NCBI RefSeq assembly: GCF_937863485.1
Contig: NZ_CALMFY010000131.1
Coordinates: forward strand, 20,562-84,561
Source: an uncultured Nostoc sp.
GTDB taxonomy: Bacteria > Cyanobacteriota > Cyanobacteriia > Cyanobacteriales > Nostocaceae
Direction of reading: 5' to 3'
Length of the DNA stretch: 64,000 bases
Shown: positions 26,016-36,094 of the stretch, piece by piece
Layout of the letters: each line of letters begins with the position of its first letter
Numbering within the stretch: position 1 is the stretch's first letter
Notes under the pieces: model-generated
What the model was told of the DNA's origin: nothing
Database searches by the model: none
Seen by the model: the letters and a program-made list of their open reading frames with translations, nothing else
Program-made: the position numbers and the translations under genes

Positions 26016-27293
26016 ATGAAGCGACTAATGAATCGTCCAATTGAAATTAAGAAACATCCTTTTCCATCTCTGCTTTATCTGGAGTGGATACTACTAGCAA
26101 TCACTGCATTGACAGCAGTTATACCACCTCCGTTACGGCGATTTCCTCACAAACCTCCAGAACTATCAATTTGTGATATATTTCCAGACTTATCAATTTG
26201 CAATCTCTTGCCAGAACTGTCAATTTATAGTTTGATTATTTTTGCCTTAATGGGCTTAAGATTACCCAAAAATAACCAGATAACTAAGGTAATCTACACA
26301 GTAATTGAAATTTTATTGATTTTAACAACTGGACTTTTTGGTGAAAGATTTGCTCGCCTTTTCCCCGTTCTTTACATAATTTTAGTTACTCGCAGTTGCT
26401 TAATTTTTAAGTTACCTGGACGTTTATTCATTACAACTTTATCATTTACCTTATTTTTAGTTACTACACAGCTAAAATACCAGTTATTCAATTATCAAGC
26501 ATCACCACAAGCACAAGAACGAGATCGTTTTTTTAGCTGGAATTGGTCGCTAACATTTGGCTTAAGTTTAGTTTTTGTGTTGTTGATGATGAATGCAGTA
26601 TTATCTGAACGGCACAGTCGAGAAAAGCTAGCGATCGCTAATGAAAAACTCCGTCAATATGCCATGCAAATTGAAAATCAAGCTACCTTGGAAGAACGTA
26701 ACCGCATTGCTCGTGAAATTCATGATTCATTAGGACATTCTCTAACTGCTTTAAATCTGCAATTAGAAACTGCTTTAAAATTGTGGCAATCTAATCCAGG
26801 TAAGGCAGAAACATTTCTAGCAACAGCAAAAGAATTAGGTTCAAAAGCGTTAAAAGATGTCCGTCAATCTGTTTCTACTATGCGTTTTAATCCCTTACAA
26901 GAGCAATCTTTAGAACGTGCGATCGCTAATCTTTCAGAAAGTTTTCATCGCTCCAATGGCATTTTACCAATTTATCAAATCAATCTGGAATCTTCTCTCC
27001 CACCTGAAATCAATACCGCTATTTACCGAATTACTCAAGAATCGTTGACAAATATATCTAAATATGCATTAGCAACAGAGGTGAAACTAGAACTTACTGA
27101 AATCAGAGGAAATTTACGATTGATAATTCAGGATAATGGTAGAGGTTTTGATTTAAGGCAAAATACTACTGGTTATGGACTTCATAGTATGCGCGATCGC
27201 ACTTTAGCACTTGGAGGTGAGTTTAATATTAATAGCGTTCCTGGTTCTGGTTGCAAAATTACAGTTAATATTCCTTTAACAAGGTTGACATGA
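26016..27293 (+). CDS. Membrane sensor histidine kinase, NarL-type (HisKA_3)
   Basis: 425 residues. The N-terminal half has about five or six hydrophobic segments ([17 protein letters not shown] onward to [16 protein letters not shown]). In the extracytoplasmic region a curious triple repeat occurs ([25 protein letters not shown]). The dimerisation/phosphotransfer motif is [18 protein letters not shown], with His near residue 236. ATPase boxes are [10 protein letters not shown] and [10 protein letters not shown]. It would phosphorylate the regulator encoded by the next gene, whose start overlaps this stop by 4 bp (ATGA). The signal is unknown; envelope stress is suggested by the divergent Spy-like gene. 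Confidence 0.88.
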   Translation: MKRLMNRPIEIKKHPFPSLLYLEWILLAITALTAVIPPPLRRFPHKPPELSICDIFPDLSICNLLPELSIYSLIIFALMGLRLPKNNQITKVIYTVIEILLILTTGLFGERFARLFPVLYIILVTRSCLIFKLPGRLFITTLSFTLFLVTTQLKYQLFNYQASPQAQERDRFFSWNWSLTFGLSLVFVLLMMNAVLSERHSREKLAIANEKLRQYAMQIENQATLEERNRIAREIHDSLGHSLTALNLQLETALKLWQSNPGKAETFLATAKELGSKALKDVRQSVSTMRFNPLQEQSLERAIANLSESFHRSNGILPIYQINLESSLPPEINTAIYRITQESLTNISKYALATEVKLELTEIRGNLRLIIQDNGRGFDLRQNTTGYGLHSMRDRTLALGGEFNINSVPGSGCKITVNIPLTRLT

Positions 27294-27955
27294 TGATTAA
27301 AGTGTTGTTGGTAGATGACCAAGGTTTAATTCGTCAAGGATTAAGAGTGTTATTAGAATTAGAACCAGATTTAGAGATAGTGGGAGAAGCAGAAAACGGT
27401 GAACAGGCGATTAATTTGGTTGCTAAATTTCAGCCAGATGTAGTATTGCTGGATATCAGAATGCCAATTATGGATGGAGTTGCAGCTACGCGAGAAATTC
27501 AAAAACGTTTTGCAAAAACTAAAATTTTAGTATTGACGACTTTTGATGATGATGAATATGTGTCAGCAGCCTTACAAAATGGGGCAATGGGTTATTTATT
27601 AAAAGATACGCCCTCAGAAGAATTAGCTGTTGCTATTCGTGCCGTTTATAAAGGATATACTCAATTGGGCCCAGGTATAGTTAAAAAACTATTGACTCAG
27701 TTTTCTCATGTTGCACTAACCCAATCACCGCCTGTACCATCTAGTTTAGCTGAACTTACTCCTAGAGAAAAAGAGGTTTTGCGGTTAATTGCTACAGGCG
27801 CTAGTAACCGAGAAATTGCCCAGCAACTCTACATTTCTGAGGGGACTGTGAAAAATCATGTTACAAATATTTTAAACAGGTTAAATTTGCGCGATCGCAC
27901 TCAAGCTGCGATTTGGGCAAATACATATTTATCCTATTTGAATGAACCAAGTTAA
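27290..27955 (+). CDS. NarL/LuxR-family response regulator
   Basis: 221 residues. The receiver domain has acidic VDDQ, phospho-acceptor Asp in [13 protein letters not shown] (about residue 54), and Lys in LLKDTPSEE. The linker is followed by a LuxR helix-turn-helix ([40 protein letters not shown]). It is translationally coupled to the kinase gene. Its DNA target is unknown; the divergent Spy-like gene is the obvious candidate (inference). Confidence 0.92.
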   Translation: MMIKVLLVDDQGLIRQGLRVLLELEPDLEIVGEAENGEQAINLVAKFQPDVVLLDIRMPIMDGVAATREIQKRFAKTKILVLTTFDDDEYVSAALQNGAMGYLLKDTPSEELAVAIRAVYKGYTQLGPGIVKKLLTQFSHVALTQSPPVPSSLAELTPREKEVLRLIATGASNREIAQQLYISEGTVKNHVTNILNRLNLRDRTQAAIWANTYLSYLNEPS

Positions 27956-28214
27956 ATAATTCGTAATGATGTTCCTACGTTACTAACGCTGCGCTAACGT
28001 AATTCTTCACCGAGCTACTTATACAACTGAAAAATCATAACTTACGTATTGATAAAACAGATAAAAAATGCATTGAATAAATCAGGAAAAAGCAGGCGAT
28101 CACTCATCACCTTAAGCAGACTGCTCGTTAAGCTTGAAGCTAAAACTGTGTGGTGGACAGAAACATAATACAAGCGTAGTATAAAGATTAGTCTTGATTA
28201 CGCTTAATTGTTTT

Positions 28215-28718
28215 ATGGAAGTGATTTTGGGTGATATCACAAAGCTAGAAGTTGATGCCATCGTCAATGCTGCAAATACTAGTCTGCTTGGGGGTAGTGG
28301 TGTAGATGGAGCGATACACAAGGCATCTGGATCAGACCTAGTTGATGAGTGTAGGTCACTTAGAGGATGTAAGATTGGCGATGCTAAACTAACCAAAGGA
28401 TATCGCTTGCCTGCAAGCTTCATCATTCATACCGTAGGCCCAGTATGGCGAGGAGGTAATTACGGAGAACCTGAACTTCTAGCTCAGTGTTACTATAAAT
28501 GTATGCAAATTGCCGCAGATAAAGAGTTTAATAGTTTGGCATTTCCTTGCATTAGTACTGGCATTTATAAATATCCTAAAGCTTTAGCAGCTGAGGTGGC
28601 AGTGAAAATATGCGATGAACAACTACAAAAGAATGGTCGTCCACAAAGAATAATTTTTTGCTGCTATGACCCAGAAAACTATGGAATATATACAAATATT
28701 TTAGGATTTACGCATTGA
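28215..28718 (+). CDS. Macro-domain protein (ADP-ribose-1''-phosphate/O-acetyl-ADP-ribose deacetylase-like)
   Basis: The start ATG 28215 gives 167 residues beginning MEVILGDITKLEVDAIVNAANTS. The ADP-ribose site is complete: NAAN, the glycine loop GGSGVDGAIH and PCISTGIYKYP. The family removes acetyl- or ADP-ribosyl groups from ADP-ribose esters or proteins. The last residues GFTH and the TGA are encoded by ttacgcattgaca, identical to a transposable-element end at 31558-31570, suggesting that the C-terminus was rewritten by an insertion. It is monocistronic. Confidence 0.9.
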   Translation: MEVILGDITKLEVDAIVNAANTSLLGGSGVDGAIHKASGSDLVDECRSLRGCKIGDAKLTKGYRLPASFIIHTVGPVWRGGNYGEPELLAQCYYKCMQIAADKEFNSLAFPCISTGIYKYPKALAAEVAVKICDEQLQKNGRPQRIIFCCYDPENYGIYTNILGFTH

Positions 28719-29000
28719 CATAAGTAAATTAATATTGGTTAGATAAATTACTTTGACGTCGCAAATTCACTAAGGATAACACTTACTTTGGAAGATTTTC
28801 CGACTTAAGCAAAGTGTCAGTGGTACAGAGAGAAAAAACGATATATTTGGAGTTACTTTGAAAAGACTATTCCTATAAGTTTTTTGATAGGCATAAAATC
28901 TTCTGAGTTTCTATAAGCTGAGGTTAACATAAGGATAATGATTAATAATATCGTATTTCTAATGCTATAACTGGGAATTAAGATTAGTTAATGGTCGAAT

Positions 29001-29792
29001 ATGTTACTGAGCAGACAAGAAACAGAATTTTACTTAACAGACCTGGAAACACCATTAGGGAAAGCGATTAATTTAACACTTGCTGCGATGGTGCTATTAT
29101 CATCAGGAATTTTTGTAGCAGAAACTTATAATATTCCTGATTCTGTGCGGTTTCAATTGCATGTAGCCGATACTGCGATCGTTATCATCTTTGCGGTGGA
29201 ATATTCACTCCGTCTGTGGAGTGCAGAAAATAAAATTAAGTATATTTTTAGCTTTTATTCGATTATTGACTTAATGGCGATTTTGCCATTCTTTCTAAGA
29301 ATGGTGGATATCAGCTTTATCCGCCTACTACGATGGTTTCGGATTTTACGATTAATCAGATTTATAGATAGAAAATTTTTATTCGCCACTATCAGCACCG
29401 AAGATGGCATGATTTTTGTGCGAATCTTATTTACATTATTTGCAATTGTTTTTATTTATTCTGGCTTAATTTATCAAGTAGAACATCCGGTTAATCCTCA
29501 AAATTACAGGACATTTTTTGATGCATTTTATTTCTCTGTTGTCACAATGACAACTGTGGGATTTGGCGATGTTATTCCAATTTCTGAATTAGGGCGTTTG
29601 CTAACAGTACTGATGATTTTCACAGGAATTGCGCTGATTCCTTGGCAAGTGGGAGATTTAATTAAGCGAGTGGTGAAAACCGCTAATCAAGTAGAAACAG
29701 TTTGTTCAGGTTGTGGTTTGGCTTTCCACGATGTAGATGCTGGGTTTTGTAAAAGGTGCGGTACTAAGTTACCTAGTCGCAGGGTTGATTGA
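29001..29792 (+). CDS. Voltage-gated K+ channel-type protein with C-terminal zinc ribbon
   Basis: 263 residues. Six membrane segments can be traced; the fourth is an Arg-rich voltage-sensor (FIRLLRWFRILRLIRFIDRK). The pore loop has the selectivity filter TVGFGD near residue 184. After the last helix comes a short linker, then C235SGC...C250KRC, a treble-clef-like zinc ribbon at the cytosolic C-terminus. Kv-like channels in bacteria usually lack this. The ribbon may serve assembly or redox/zinc gating (inference). Monocistronic. Confidence 0.87.
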   Translation: MLLSRQETEFYLTDLETPLGKAINLTLAAMVLLSSGIFVAETYNIPDSVRFQLHVADTAIVIIFAVEYSLRLWSAENKIKYIFSFYSIIDLMAILPFFLRMVDISFIRLLRWFRILRLIRFIDRKFLFATISTEDGMIFVRILFTLFAIVFIYSGLIYQVEHPVNPQNYRTFFDAFYFSVVTMTTVGFGDVIPISELGRLLTVLMIFTGIALIPWQVGDLIKRVVKTANQVETVCSGCGLAFHDVDAGFCKRCGTKLPSRRVD

Positions 29793-29957
29793 GAGAGTAA
29801 GTGGTGGCGCTGACGGCGCGTAATTTTAGTGTGTGCTACAAAGTTCAGACGCGATGAATCGCCAAGCAGCGATCGCAATTTGGTTTCGGTTATCAGAGCG
29901 AAACTCACGCTAAAATAATCATTCTCCGGTAGCCGCTCAGGAAAGAGAATATAACCA

Positions 29958-30797
29958 ATGCCTAACCTCAACCTTATTTCAGAATATAAAAGCTTTGGTG
30001 GCAAACTCGGCTTTTATAGTCATCCCTCCTCAACCTGTAACGGTGAAATGCGCTTTGCTGTTTATCAACCACCACAAGCAACTCAACAACCTGTGCCGAT
30101 TCTCTATTTCCTCTCTGGTTTAACTTGCACTGAAGAAAATTTTATGGTGAAGGCGGGGGCGCAGCGCTACGCAGCTGAGTATGGTTTGATGCTGGTTGTG
30201 CCAGATACTAGTCCTCGGAACACAGGTATTCCTGGTGAAGATGATGATTGGGACTTTGGTACAGGTGCGGGCTTTTATGTTGATGCTACAGAAGAACCGT
30301 GGGATCAGCATTACCAAATGTATAGTTATATCGTCCAGGAATTACCTGCTTTAATTACCGCAAACTTCCCCACGCAACCGGAGAGACAAGGTATTTTCGG
30401 TCATTCAATGGGGGGACACGGGGCGCTTGTCTGTGCGATGAAAAACCCAGAACTCTACAAATCAGTATCAGCCTTTGCACCTATCACTGCACCCATGCGT
30501 TGTCCTTGGGGACAAAAAGCGTTCAGTCGTTATCTTGGCAGCAATCAAGAAAGTTGGCGTGCTTATGATGCTAGCGAATTAGTCAAACAAGTAGGATATC
30601 ACAGTCCAATTTTTATTGACCAAGGAACTGCTGATAAATTTTTAGTTGAGCAATTACTACCAGAGGTGTTTGAACAAGCTTGTGCAGATGTTAACCAGCC
30701 GCTAAATTTGCGTTACCAAGAAGGCTATGACCACAGTTTTTATTTCATAGCCAGTTTTATTGAAGATCATATGCGCCACCATGCGATCGCTTTATGA
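29958..30797 (+). CDS. fghA: S-formylglutathione hydrolase
   Basis: 279 residues, esterase-D family. The nucleophile is Ser in [10 protein letters not shown] (about residue 151); the family blocks [40 protein letters not shown] and GYDHSFYF (catalytic His) are all present. It hydrolyses S-formylglutathione to formate and glutathione, the second step of glutathione-dependent formaldehyde removal. The first-step enzyme is encoded at 37663-38772, on the same strand but 7 kb away rather than in an operon. Confidence 0.95.
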   Translation: MPNLNLISEYKSFGGKLGFYSHPSSTCNGEMRFAVYQPPQATQQPVPILYFLSGLTCTEENFMVKAGAQRYAAEYGLMLVVPDTSPRNTGIPGEDDDWDFGTGAGFYVDATEEPWDQHYQMYSYIVQELPALITANFPTQPERQGIFGHSMGGHGALVCAMKNPELYKSVSAFAPITAPMRCPWGQKAFSRYLGSNQESWRAYDASELVKQVGYHSPIFIDQGTADKFLVEQLLPEVFEQACADVNQPLNLRYQEGYDHSFYFIASFIEDHMRHHAIAL

Positions 30798-30908
30798 ATT
30801 ACAGCAGTTTTCATCTATTTCAACTACCTTCAGCATATCTGCTTATTGACATTAGTAGTGCTATCTTAAATTACTACGAATGTATTTATTACTAAAGGAG
30901 AAGAACTT

Positions 30909-31568
30909 ATGAAACTTGGCTCGCTCACTTTATCGTTCATACCAGTAGCATTGCTGAGTTTGGGGTTAGATATGACAAAGGCAAATGCTCAAATTACTTT
31001 TCCTTTTGAGGCTACTTACAACACACAAAGCGTTTTTGAACCGATTCAAGATGCTGTGTTTAAGTCAACTGTAATAGGTGAAAGTACTGATGCGCCTTAT
31101 GGTTTGACTAATTTTATAAGAATGGATTATATCCAAAGGAATGATAATACAGGAGTGGAATCAATAGTTAAAGATGCTACAGAGTTTGGTATAAAAGGAT
31201 TACCAATTCTTATTGAGACATTTTTTGGTAGCGGTAACGATAAATTATTTGCAAGCACTAGTAGTACTGCTATACGTAACGTTAAAGATTTTACGGCATT
31301 GATTTCCGGCACTACAACTATTGTCGGTGGAGTAGGCAATTTTCAAGGTGCAACAGGGACTTTAACGCTTTCGGAGAACGTGACTTTCAATCCGAATGCA
31401 ACAACGGAACCTCGCACTACAGGTACAGCCGTCTTAAGTGGTTCCTTTACAGTTCCTCAAAGAGTTCCGGAAGCCGGAAATACTACAACATTGGTAGGTA
31501 TAGGAATAATTGGTGCTAGTTTATTGTTGCGTCAACGCTGGAAAATAATTTCAAGACTTACGCATTGA
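30909..31568 (+). CDS. Secreted PEP-CTERM-like protein
   Basis: 219 residues with a good Shine-Dalgarno (aaaggagaaga) before ATG 30909. It has an N-terminal signal peptide (cut near KANAQ), a beta-rich middle (SGTTTIVGGVGNFQGATGTLTLSE) and a C-terminal sorting tail VPEAGNTTTLVGIGIIGASLLLRQRWK. The tail has the PEP-CTERM order, with VPEA instead of VPEP, then a hydrophobic helix and basic residues. Such proteins are exported and processed by exosortase. The final RLTH and stop lie in the left inverted repeat of the element at 31554-31962, so the original C-terminus may have differed slightly. Confidence 0.7.
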   Translation: MKLGSLTLSFIPVALLSLGLDMTKANAQITFPFEATYNTQSVFEPIQDAVFKSTVIGESTDAPYGLTNFIRMDYIQRNDNTGVESIVKDATEFGIKGLPILIETFFGSGNDKLFASTSSTAIRNVKDFTALISGTTTIVGGVGNFQGATGTLTLSENVTFNPNATTEPRTTGTAVLSGSFTVPQRVPEAGNTTTLVGIGIIGASLLLRQRWKIISRLTH

Positions 31569-31962
31569 CAGTAATCTGACTATAGCAATCCGATTTGATT
31601 TTTGAAAAAATCTAAATATATGTAGGGTGTGTTATCGCGTAGCGTAACGCACCTAGAATCAGAGGTGGTGCGTTAGCCTTTGGCATAACGCACCCTACGT
31701 ATATTTCAAAAATCAAATATCAGTCCTATATATGCATTCAAGTCCATCTTTTGTTCAAAGTGATTAGGAATAAGAATTAAATAACATACAATTTTTGTCC
31801 CTGACTTACCTCACCCTCAATTCCTCTCCTATATATTGGAGAGGGAAGCAAGATACAGGATGAAGTTTTGCATTTTATCTAATCCACGTTCCTTAGCGAT
31901 CGCATATTTTTTCTGGTTTACCCTACTTCACTTGTTGTCTAATTTGTCAATGCGTAAGTTCT
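31554..31962. mobile_element. 409-bp non-autonomous element with ACTTACGCATTGACA ends
   Basis: The left end agacttacgcattgaca (31554-31570) is inverted at 31945-31962 (tgtcaatgcgtaagttct), 15 bp exact. There is no transposase frame inside. The interior holds the nested repeat 31584-31729 and a hairpin near 31825-31850. The left end overlaps the stop codon of the PEP-CTERM-like gene. Confidence 0.75.
31584..31729. repeat. MITE-like element, copy 2 (uninterrupted)
   Basis: Same family as 10635-10930, here 146 bp without the insertion. The ends gatttgatttttgaaa and tttcaaaaatcaaatat are inverted. The interior is an inverted pair of gtgcgtta/taacgcac palindromes. Confidence 0.8.
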
Positions 31963-32045
31963 GAATTTATAAGTAGTCTAAACTTCAGTCATGAATTGCT
32001 TTTACAAAAATCATCCGATTTTGCTAAAACAAACTATTTTGTCAA

Positions 32046-33656
32046 TTAAGCAGTCACAATATCAGGCGAGTCAATCGCTGCTACACTGCCAGCATCTACC
32101 AAGGCTTGGTATACCATCGCCGCTACCTCAGCGCGTGTAGCATCGCGGGTAGGATTAAGTTGTTTGAGGTTCGGGTGATTGACGATAATCCCCTTGTTTA
32201 TAGCTTTTACTACCTCATCCTTGGCATATTCAGGAATCTTTGCTTGGTCATCAAAAGCTTTGATAGTTGCTGTACTATCACCAGATAACTTCAATCCATT
32301 CACCAGTGAGACAATCACTTGCACACGCTGGATATTTTTGTTGGGGCCAAAGGTATTGTCAGGAAAACCAGAGAGAAATAAACCTTGATATGCCTGCTGA
32401 ATTACCTTGGATGCCCAGAAGTCTGCTGGTACATCTTTGAATTTGTTTATGGTGCGGTTTGGCGATGGGTTGAAAGCTTTTACCAATAATGCCGCGTATT
32501 GCGCCCGTGTCATCGTCGCATCGGGTTTAAATGTGCGATCGGGAAAACCATTAACTATCCCCAATTTGACTAATTCCCGAATAAACCCACCTGCCCAATG
32601 ATTACTAATATCGGTTAATTCGATACTAGGAGTGGGCGTGGGTGTTGGCACAGGAGTAGGGGTAGGCGTGGGCACAGGAGTAGGCGTGGGCGTGGGCACA
32701 GGAGTGGGCGTGGGCACAGGAGTGGGCGTCGTGGGCACAGGAGTGGGCGTGGGTGTGGGTGTTGGCACAGGAGTAGGTGTAGGAACTGAACTATCTGCAA
32801 ACTCTACGTTTCCCGTAACTTTAGACGCATTTATTTTATTTCCCACAGAAACCAGCTTGTTGGAACTGGCATTTTGCAAATCAAATTTACCGTTATTTTG
32901 TAGAGTATTGCCGCCTGGATTATTAGTACTGCCGATATCCGGTAGGGCACTTCCAATTACTGTGATCCCATCGTCAGTGTTATTCTCACTGACATTGTTA
33001 CGCAATACAGGACGAGTACTGCCAGAGATCACAATTCCAGAACGGTTTTCGGAAATTTTGTTATCTCGAAGGGTGGGTGATGCAGTATCACTAATAGCAA
33101 TGCCAAAACCTGTTTTGAAGAAGGTATTACCCTGAATTTGACCTTTGGAATTTTTAGCGATCGCAATTCCATTGGCTGCATTTTCACTGAACACATTACT
33201 TAGAATAACTGGGTTAGCATCGCCTGTAGCAAATACTCCCTCCCGCTTACAGTTAGTGAAGGTGCTATTAGCAACAGTAGGGGCAGTTGATTCAATCCAG
33301 ACACCACTACCACGGCTAGCCAGATTTGTTACAGTTATCCCCCTGAGTTCAGCTTTATCCAGCAGCACAAATGTGACATTCTGAGCAGCAAAAGTACGGC
33401 TTAGATAGCTACCACTCCCTTCAATCAAAATGCCATTTCCTTTATTGGTTTCATTACCCACAACTGTCACCCCAGATGCAACCGTTAGCGGAAAGACTTC
33501 CCCGCTAGCTGCATTATAATTTCCATCTGCCAGTTGAATTTTAGTATTATCTGTAGCTACCTTGAGGGCTTGGGTAATAGTTTTGAACGGGGCTTGTTGG
33601 CTACCAAGGTTGGTATTGCTACCTGATACTGGATTTACGTAAAAAATCTGAGCCAT
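32046..33656 (-). CDS. Right-handed beta-helix protein with Pro-Thr linker and SLH domains
   Basis: 536 residues. Residues 1-285 start with a DUF1565-type block ([27 protein letters not shown]) and continue as beta-helix repeats ([27 protein letters not shown]). Then comes a ~60-residue linker of P-T/V-P-T repeats, followed by three SLH repeats ([49 protein letters not shown]). This builds a cell-wall-anchored surface protein with a putative carbohydrate-binding or depolymerising helix. No N-terminal signal peptide is visible, which is odd for an SLH protein; secretion may be by another route. The start ATG has no better upstream option. Confidence 0.83.
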   Translation of the reverse strand: MAQIFYVNPVSGSNTNLGSQQAPFKTITQALKVATDNTKIQLADGNYNAASGEVFPLTVASGVTVVGNETNKGNGILIEGSGSYLSRTFAAQNVTFVLLDKAELRGITVTNLASRGSGVWIESTAPTVANSTFTNCKREGVFATGDANPVILSNVFSENAANGIAIAKNSKGQIQGNTFFKTGFGIAISDTASPTLRDNKISENRSGIVISGSTRPVLRNNVSENNTDDGITVIGSALPDIGSTNNPGGNTLQNNGKFDLQNASSNKLVSVGNKINASKVTGNVEFADSSVPTPTPVPTPTPTPTPVPTTPTPVPTPTPVPTPTPTPVPTPTPTPVPTPTPTPSIELTDISNHWAGGFIRELVKLGIVNGFPDRTFKPDATMTRAQYAALLVKAFNPSPNRTINKFKDVPADFWASKVIQQAYQGLFLSGFPDNTFGPNKNIQRVQVIVSLVNGLKLSGDSTATIKAFDDQAKIPEYAKDEVVKAINKGIIVNHPNLKQLNPTRDATRAEVAAMVYQALVDAGSVAAIDSPDIVTA

Positions 33657-34047
33657 ATTTATACTTCCAAAAAATACATAGCTATCTTAGCGCTAACCAT
33701 GAAAGTGAGTAGCAGTTGATGCATTAAGTTACTTAAAGTACTTGTCACTGCAAAGTTAAAAAATTATGCCAGTGCTTTTGGTTTTATTAGTACTCGACAA
33801 CTCAAAATTGCTGGGTGAGGGTGGAGAATAGTGAATGTTGAGTGAGGAGTAGCCCTGCCAAGGTGACATGATCTCGTTCCCATGCAGAGCATGGCAATGC
33901 CCATCTAGAGGCTCTGCCTGGCATCTTCAGGTCGCATCCAACTCCTCATGGCTAATCTGTGCCAGTGTCGTTGGGTTGGCAATTTTATACCCATGTTCAA
34001 CGTTTCTGAATTGTTTGCAAATAATGTGTTCTCAATTCGGAAGTGGT
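33657..34047. other. Intergenic with degenerate repeat
   Basis: 390 bp. Positions 33868-33935 (ctcgttcccatgcagagcat...gaggctctgcctgg) are a repeat class also seen at 38870-39000 (cagagtctgggaacg). A 68-codon plus frame over it is repeat-derived. The promoter of the beta-helix gene is at the left end. Confidence 0.5.
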
Positions 34048-35386
34048 TTACAGGTTGCTACAGCTATTAATTGATTGTGGCACTCCCCAAATTTTAATTG
34101 TTCTATCAATGCTATAACTAGCAATGAACTCACGATCGCTACTCATGGCAACATAACCAATTGGTGCTGTATGCCCCTGCAATGTGCATAATTTTCTGTT
34201 CATTGCCAAATCCCAAACAACTATTTCGTAATTGTCTGTACAGTAGATTAAAACTCTACCATCTAAACTCATAAGGCAAGGAGCAACACCCGAAGATGTA
34301 TAGAGAATGCGATCACTGATCAATTCCCATACACACACTTCGTCTTGCCGGATTCCGCAAGCCAAAATTTGCCCATCAAGGCGATTTGCAAGTGAATTCA
34401 CTGTCAGAGCAGGTAAATTATCTAATGTTTGAAAAAGTTCTCCTGTTTCGGTATTCCAGAGTTGTAGCTTATTCTGCAATCTCTGCTTGAAACGTGCAAC
34501 CAAGAACTTTCCATCAGGGGTGAAAAAAAGGGGTGTAGTTAACCAAAGGTTTAGCTTTGATTGATTCCATGAATTATCATAAGGAATCAAAACTACATCT
34601 TGAAATTGATGATAGAGGCGACGAGTATATGTTTCATAATCCCAAATCTCTAACTCTCCTGTTCTGCCTTGAGTATACCCAGTAGCAACTAATGGCTTTT
34701 TAGTTGGGCAGACAGCCAAGCAATGAGGATGGGGTAGAACAGTATGAATAAGGTTATCGGGAAAAGTTCCAATATTTTCTTGTGTTTCTGTATCTAGTGC
34801 CCAAAGTACGTCCTGAAAGCTAATGATACTCACCCTGCCGCTTTTTCCTAAAGCAAATTCATGAGCCATACCCAACCCAAAATCTTTCTTGCTTTGTCCT
34901 ATTTCTAAATGCCAGATATTAACGAAAGATCCCTTATAATATATATCCCAATAGCAAATTAGGGTATTATTGTAGTCTGCGATCGCAAAATAATATGGAT
35001 GATGTTGTTCAGGATTGTAGCAATCAAGATTAAATTCCTTTAATGTATGCAGGCATTGCATTTTTGCAAAGGGTAGATGATTCCATAGCGCTTGTCCGGC
35101 AGTAACTTCACTGCTATCAGACAATAGGAGCAAAGCTGATTGTCGAACTTCTCTGATTTCATTATCTAATGCTTGTACAACTAACTCAATTCCTTTGTGC
35201 CCAGATTGGAATGCTTCTAAAAGAGCATCTACCTTTTGTTTTGTAGAAACTACCTTGCAAACGATATCTAATGCTATCTAAGCCATTTATTAGTTGACTG
35301 GAAGAAGAGAGCAGTTCATTTTCTCTGATAATGTTACTGTTTTCTTTGGGATTTTCAGGAATCATCTTGTAAACACTAAATGGCAA
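34048..35386 (-). pseudogene. HEAT/WD40-type protein gene split by a frameshift
   Basis: The minus frame from ATG 35384-35386 reads MPFSVYKMIPENPKEN... to LDSIRYRLQ and then runs into unrelated sequence ending at 35186. From about 35255 the frame shifted by one continues sensibly as KVVSTKQKVDALLEAFQSG, GIELVVQALDNEIREVRQSALLLLSDSSE. This is a HEAT-like repeat that joins the long open frame (ATG 35133) carrying WD40-like blades (GELEIWDYET, KLQLWNTETGE, DEVCVWELIS, YEIVVWDLAM, RTIKIWGVP). Thus one base extra (or two missing) near 35256-35260 separates start and body. Without repair the 361-residue WD40 part could still start at 35133. A sequencing error is the alternative. Confidence 0.65.
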
Positions 35387-35466
35387 GGAGTATCTGGAGT
35401 TTTTATAGCAAAGGAAAAAACTATAACTTTCTCATAATAATTAATATTTAATTAATGACCTAATTA

Positions 35467-36021
35467 TTAGATTTCCAACAACCCAGGCGGTGGTGTAATT
35501 TCAATGCGACCAGATGGCAAGTCTACCACTGGTGCGATCGCTTCCACAAATGGAATCAAAACAGTCTTTTGCTTTTTGTCAGTAGCAAATGATTCATGCA
35601 ACTTCACTTCTAACAAATCATTCCCCGCAGGAATGATATCTACCACCGTACCAACGAGTTCGCCAGATGCTTGCATGAAGACTTCCAACCCAATCAAATC
35701 GAGGACATGATATTCATCTTCGCCTAATTGGGGGCGATCGCTTGCTGGCACCATTAACTTACAACCGCGCAACGCCTCCGCCTGATCGCAATTTTCCACA
35801 CCAGCTAATTTGAGCACATATAAGTTTTTATTACTTATATAACGTCCTGTCAATAATTCGATTGGTTGTGGTTCTGTGTCACCTGAACGCAACAACCAAC
35901 GTTTTCCTGGCACCTCAAATCTTTCGGGGAAGTCAGATACAGGATAAACCCGTAATTCTCCAGATAATCCTTGAGGGGCAACAATCTTACCAATTTCTAG
36001 CCAATCATCTGATTTGGGCAT
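35467..36021 (-). CDS. rimM: 16S rRNA processing/ribosome maturation factor RimM
   Basis: 184 residues. The N-terminal domain opens [27 protein letters not shown], the RimM signature; the C-terminal PRC-barrel has [29 protein letters not shown] and [14 protein letters not shown]. It binds ribosomal protein S19 in the 30S head during assembly. It is followed 70 bp later on the same strand side by the aminotransferase stop, so the two genes may be transcribed together, aminotransferase first. Confidence 0.95.
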   Translation of the reverse strand: MPKSDDWLEIGKIVAPQGLSGELRVYPVSDFPERFEVPGKRWLLRSGDTEPQPIELLTGRYISNKNLYVLKLAGVENCDQAEALRGCKLMVPASDRPQLGEDEYHVLDLIGLEVFMQASGELVGTVVDIIPAGNDLLEVKLHESFATDKKQKTVLIPFVEAIAPVVDLPSGRIEITPPPGLLEI

Positions 36022-36094
36022 GGGGCATGGGGCATTGAGGAAAGAATTCTTATAACTCCTGTACAGACGCGATTAATCGCGTCTCTACCCCTAA

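Noticed and set aside
32615..33135. Gly/Val-rich and Leu/Pro-rich ORFs over the SLH gene
   Set aside because: Out-of-frame readings of the repetitive Pro-Thr linker DNA.
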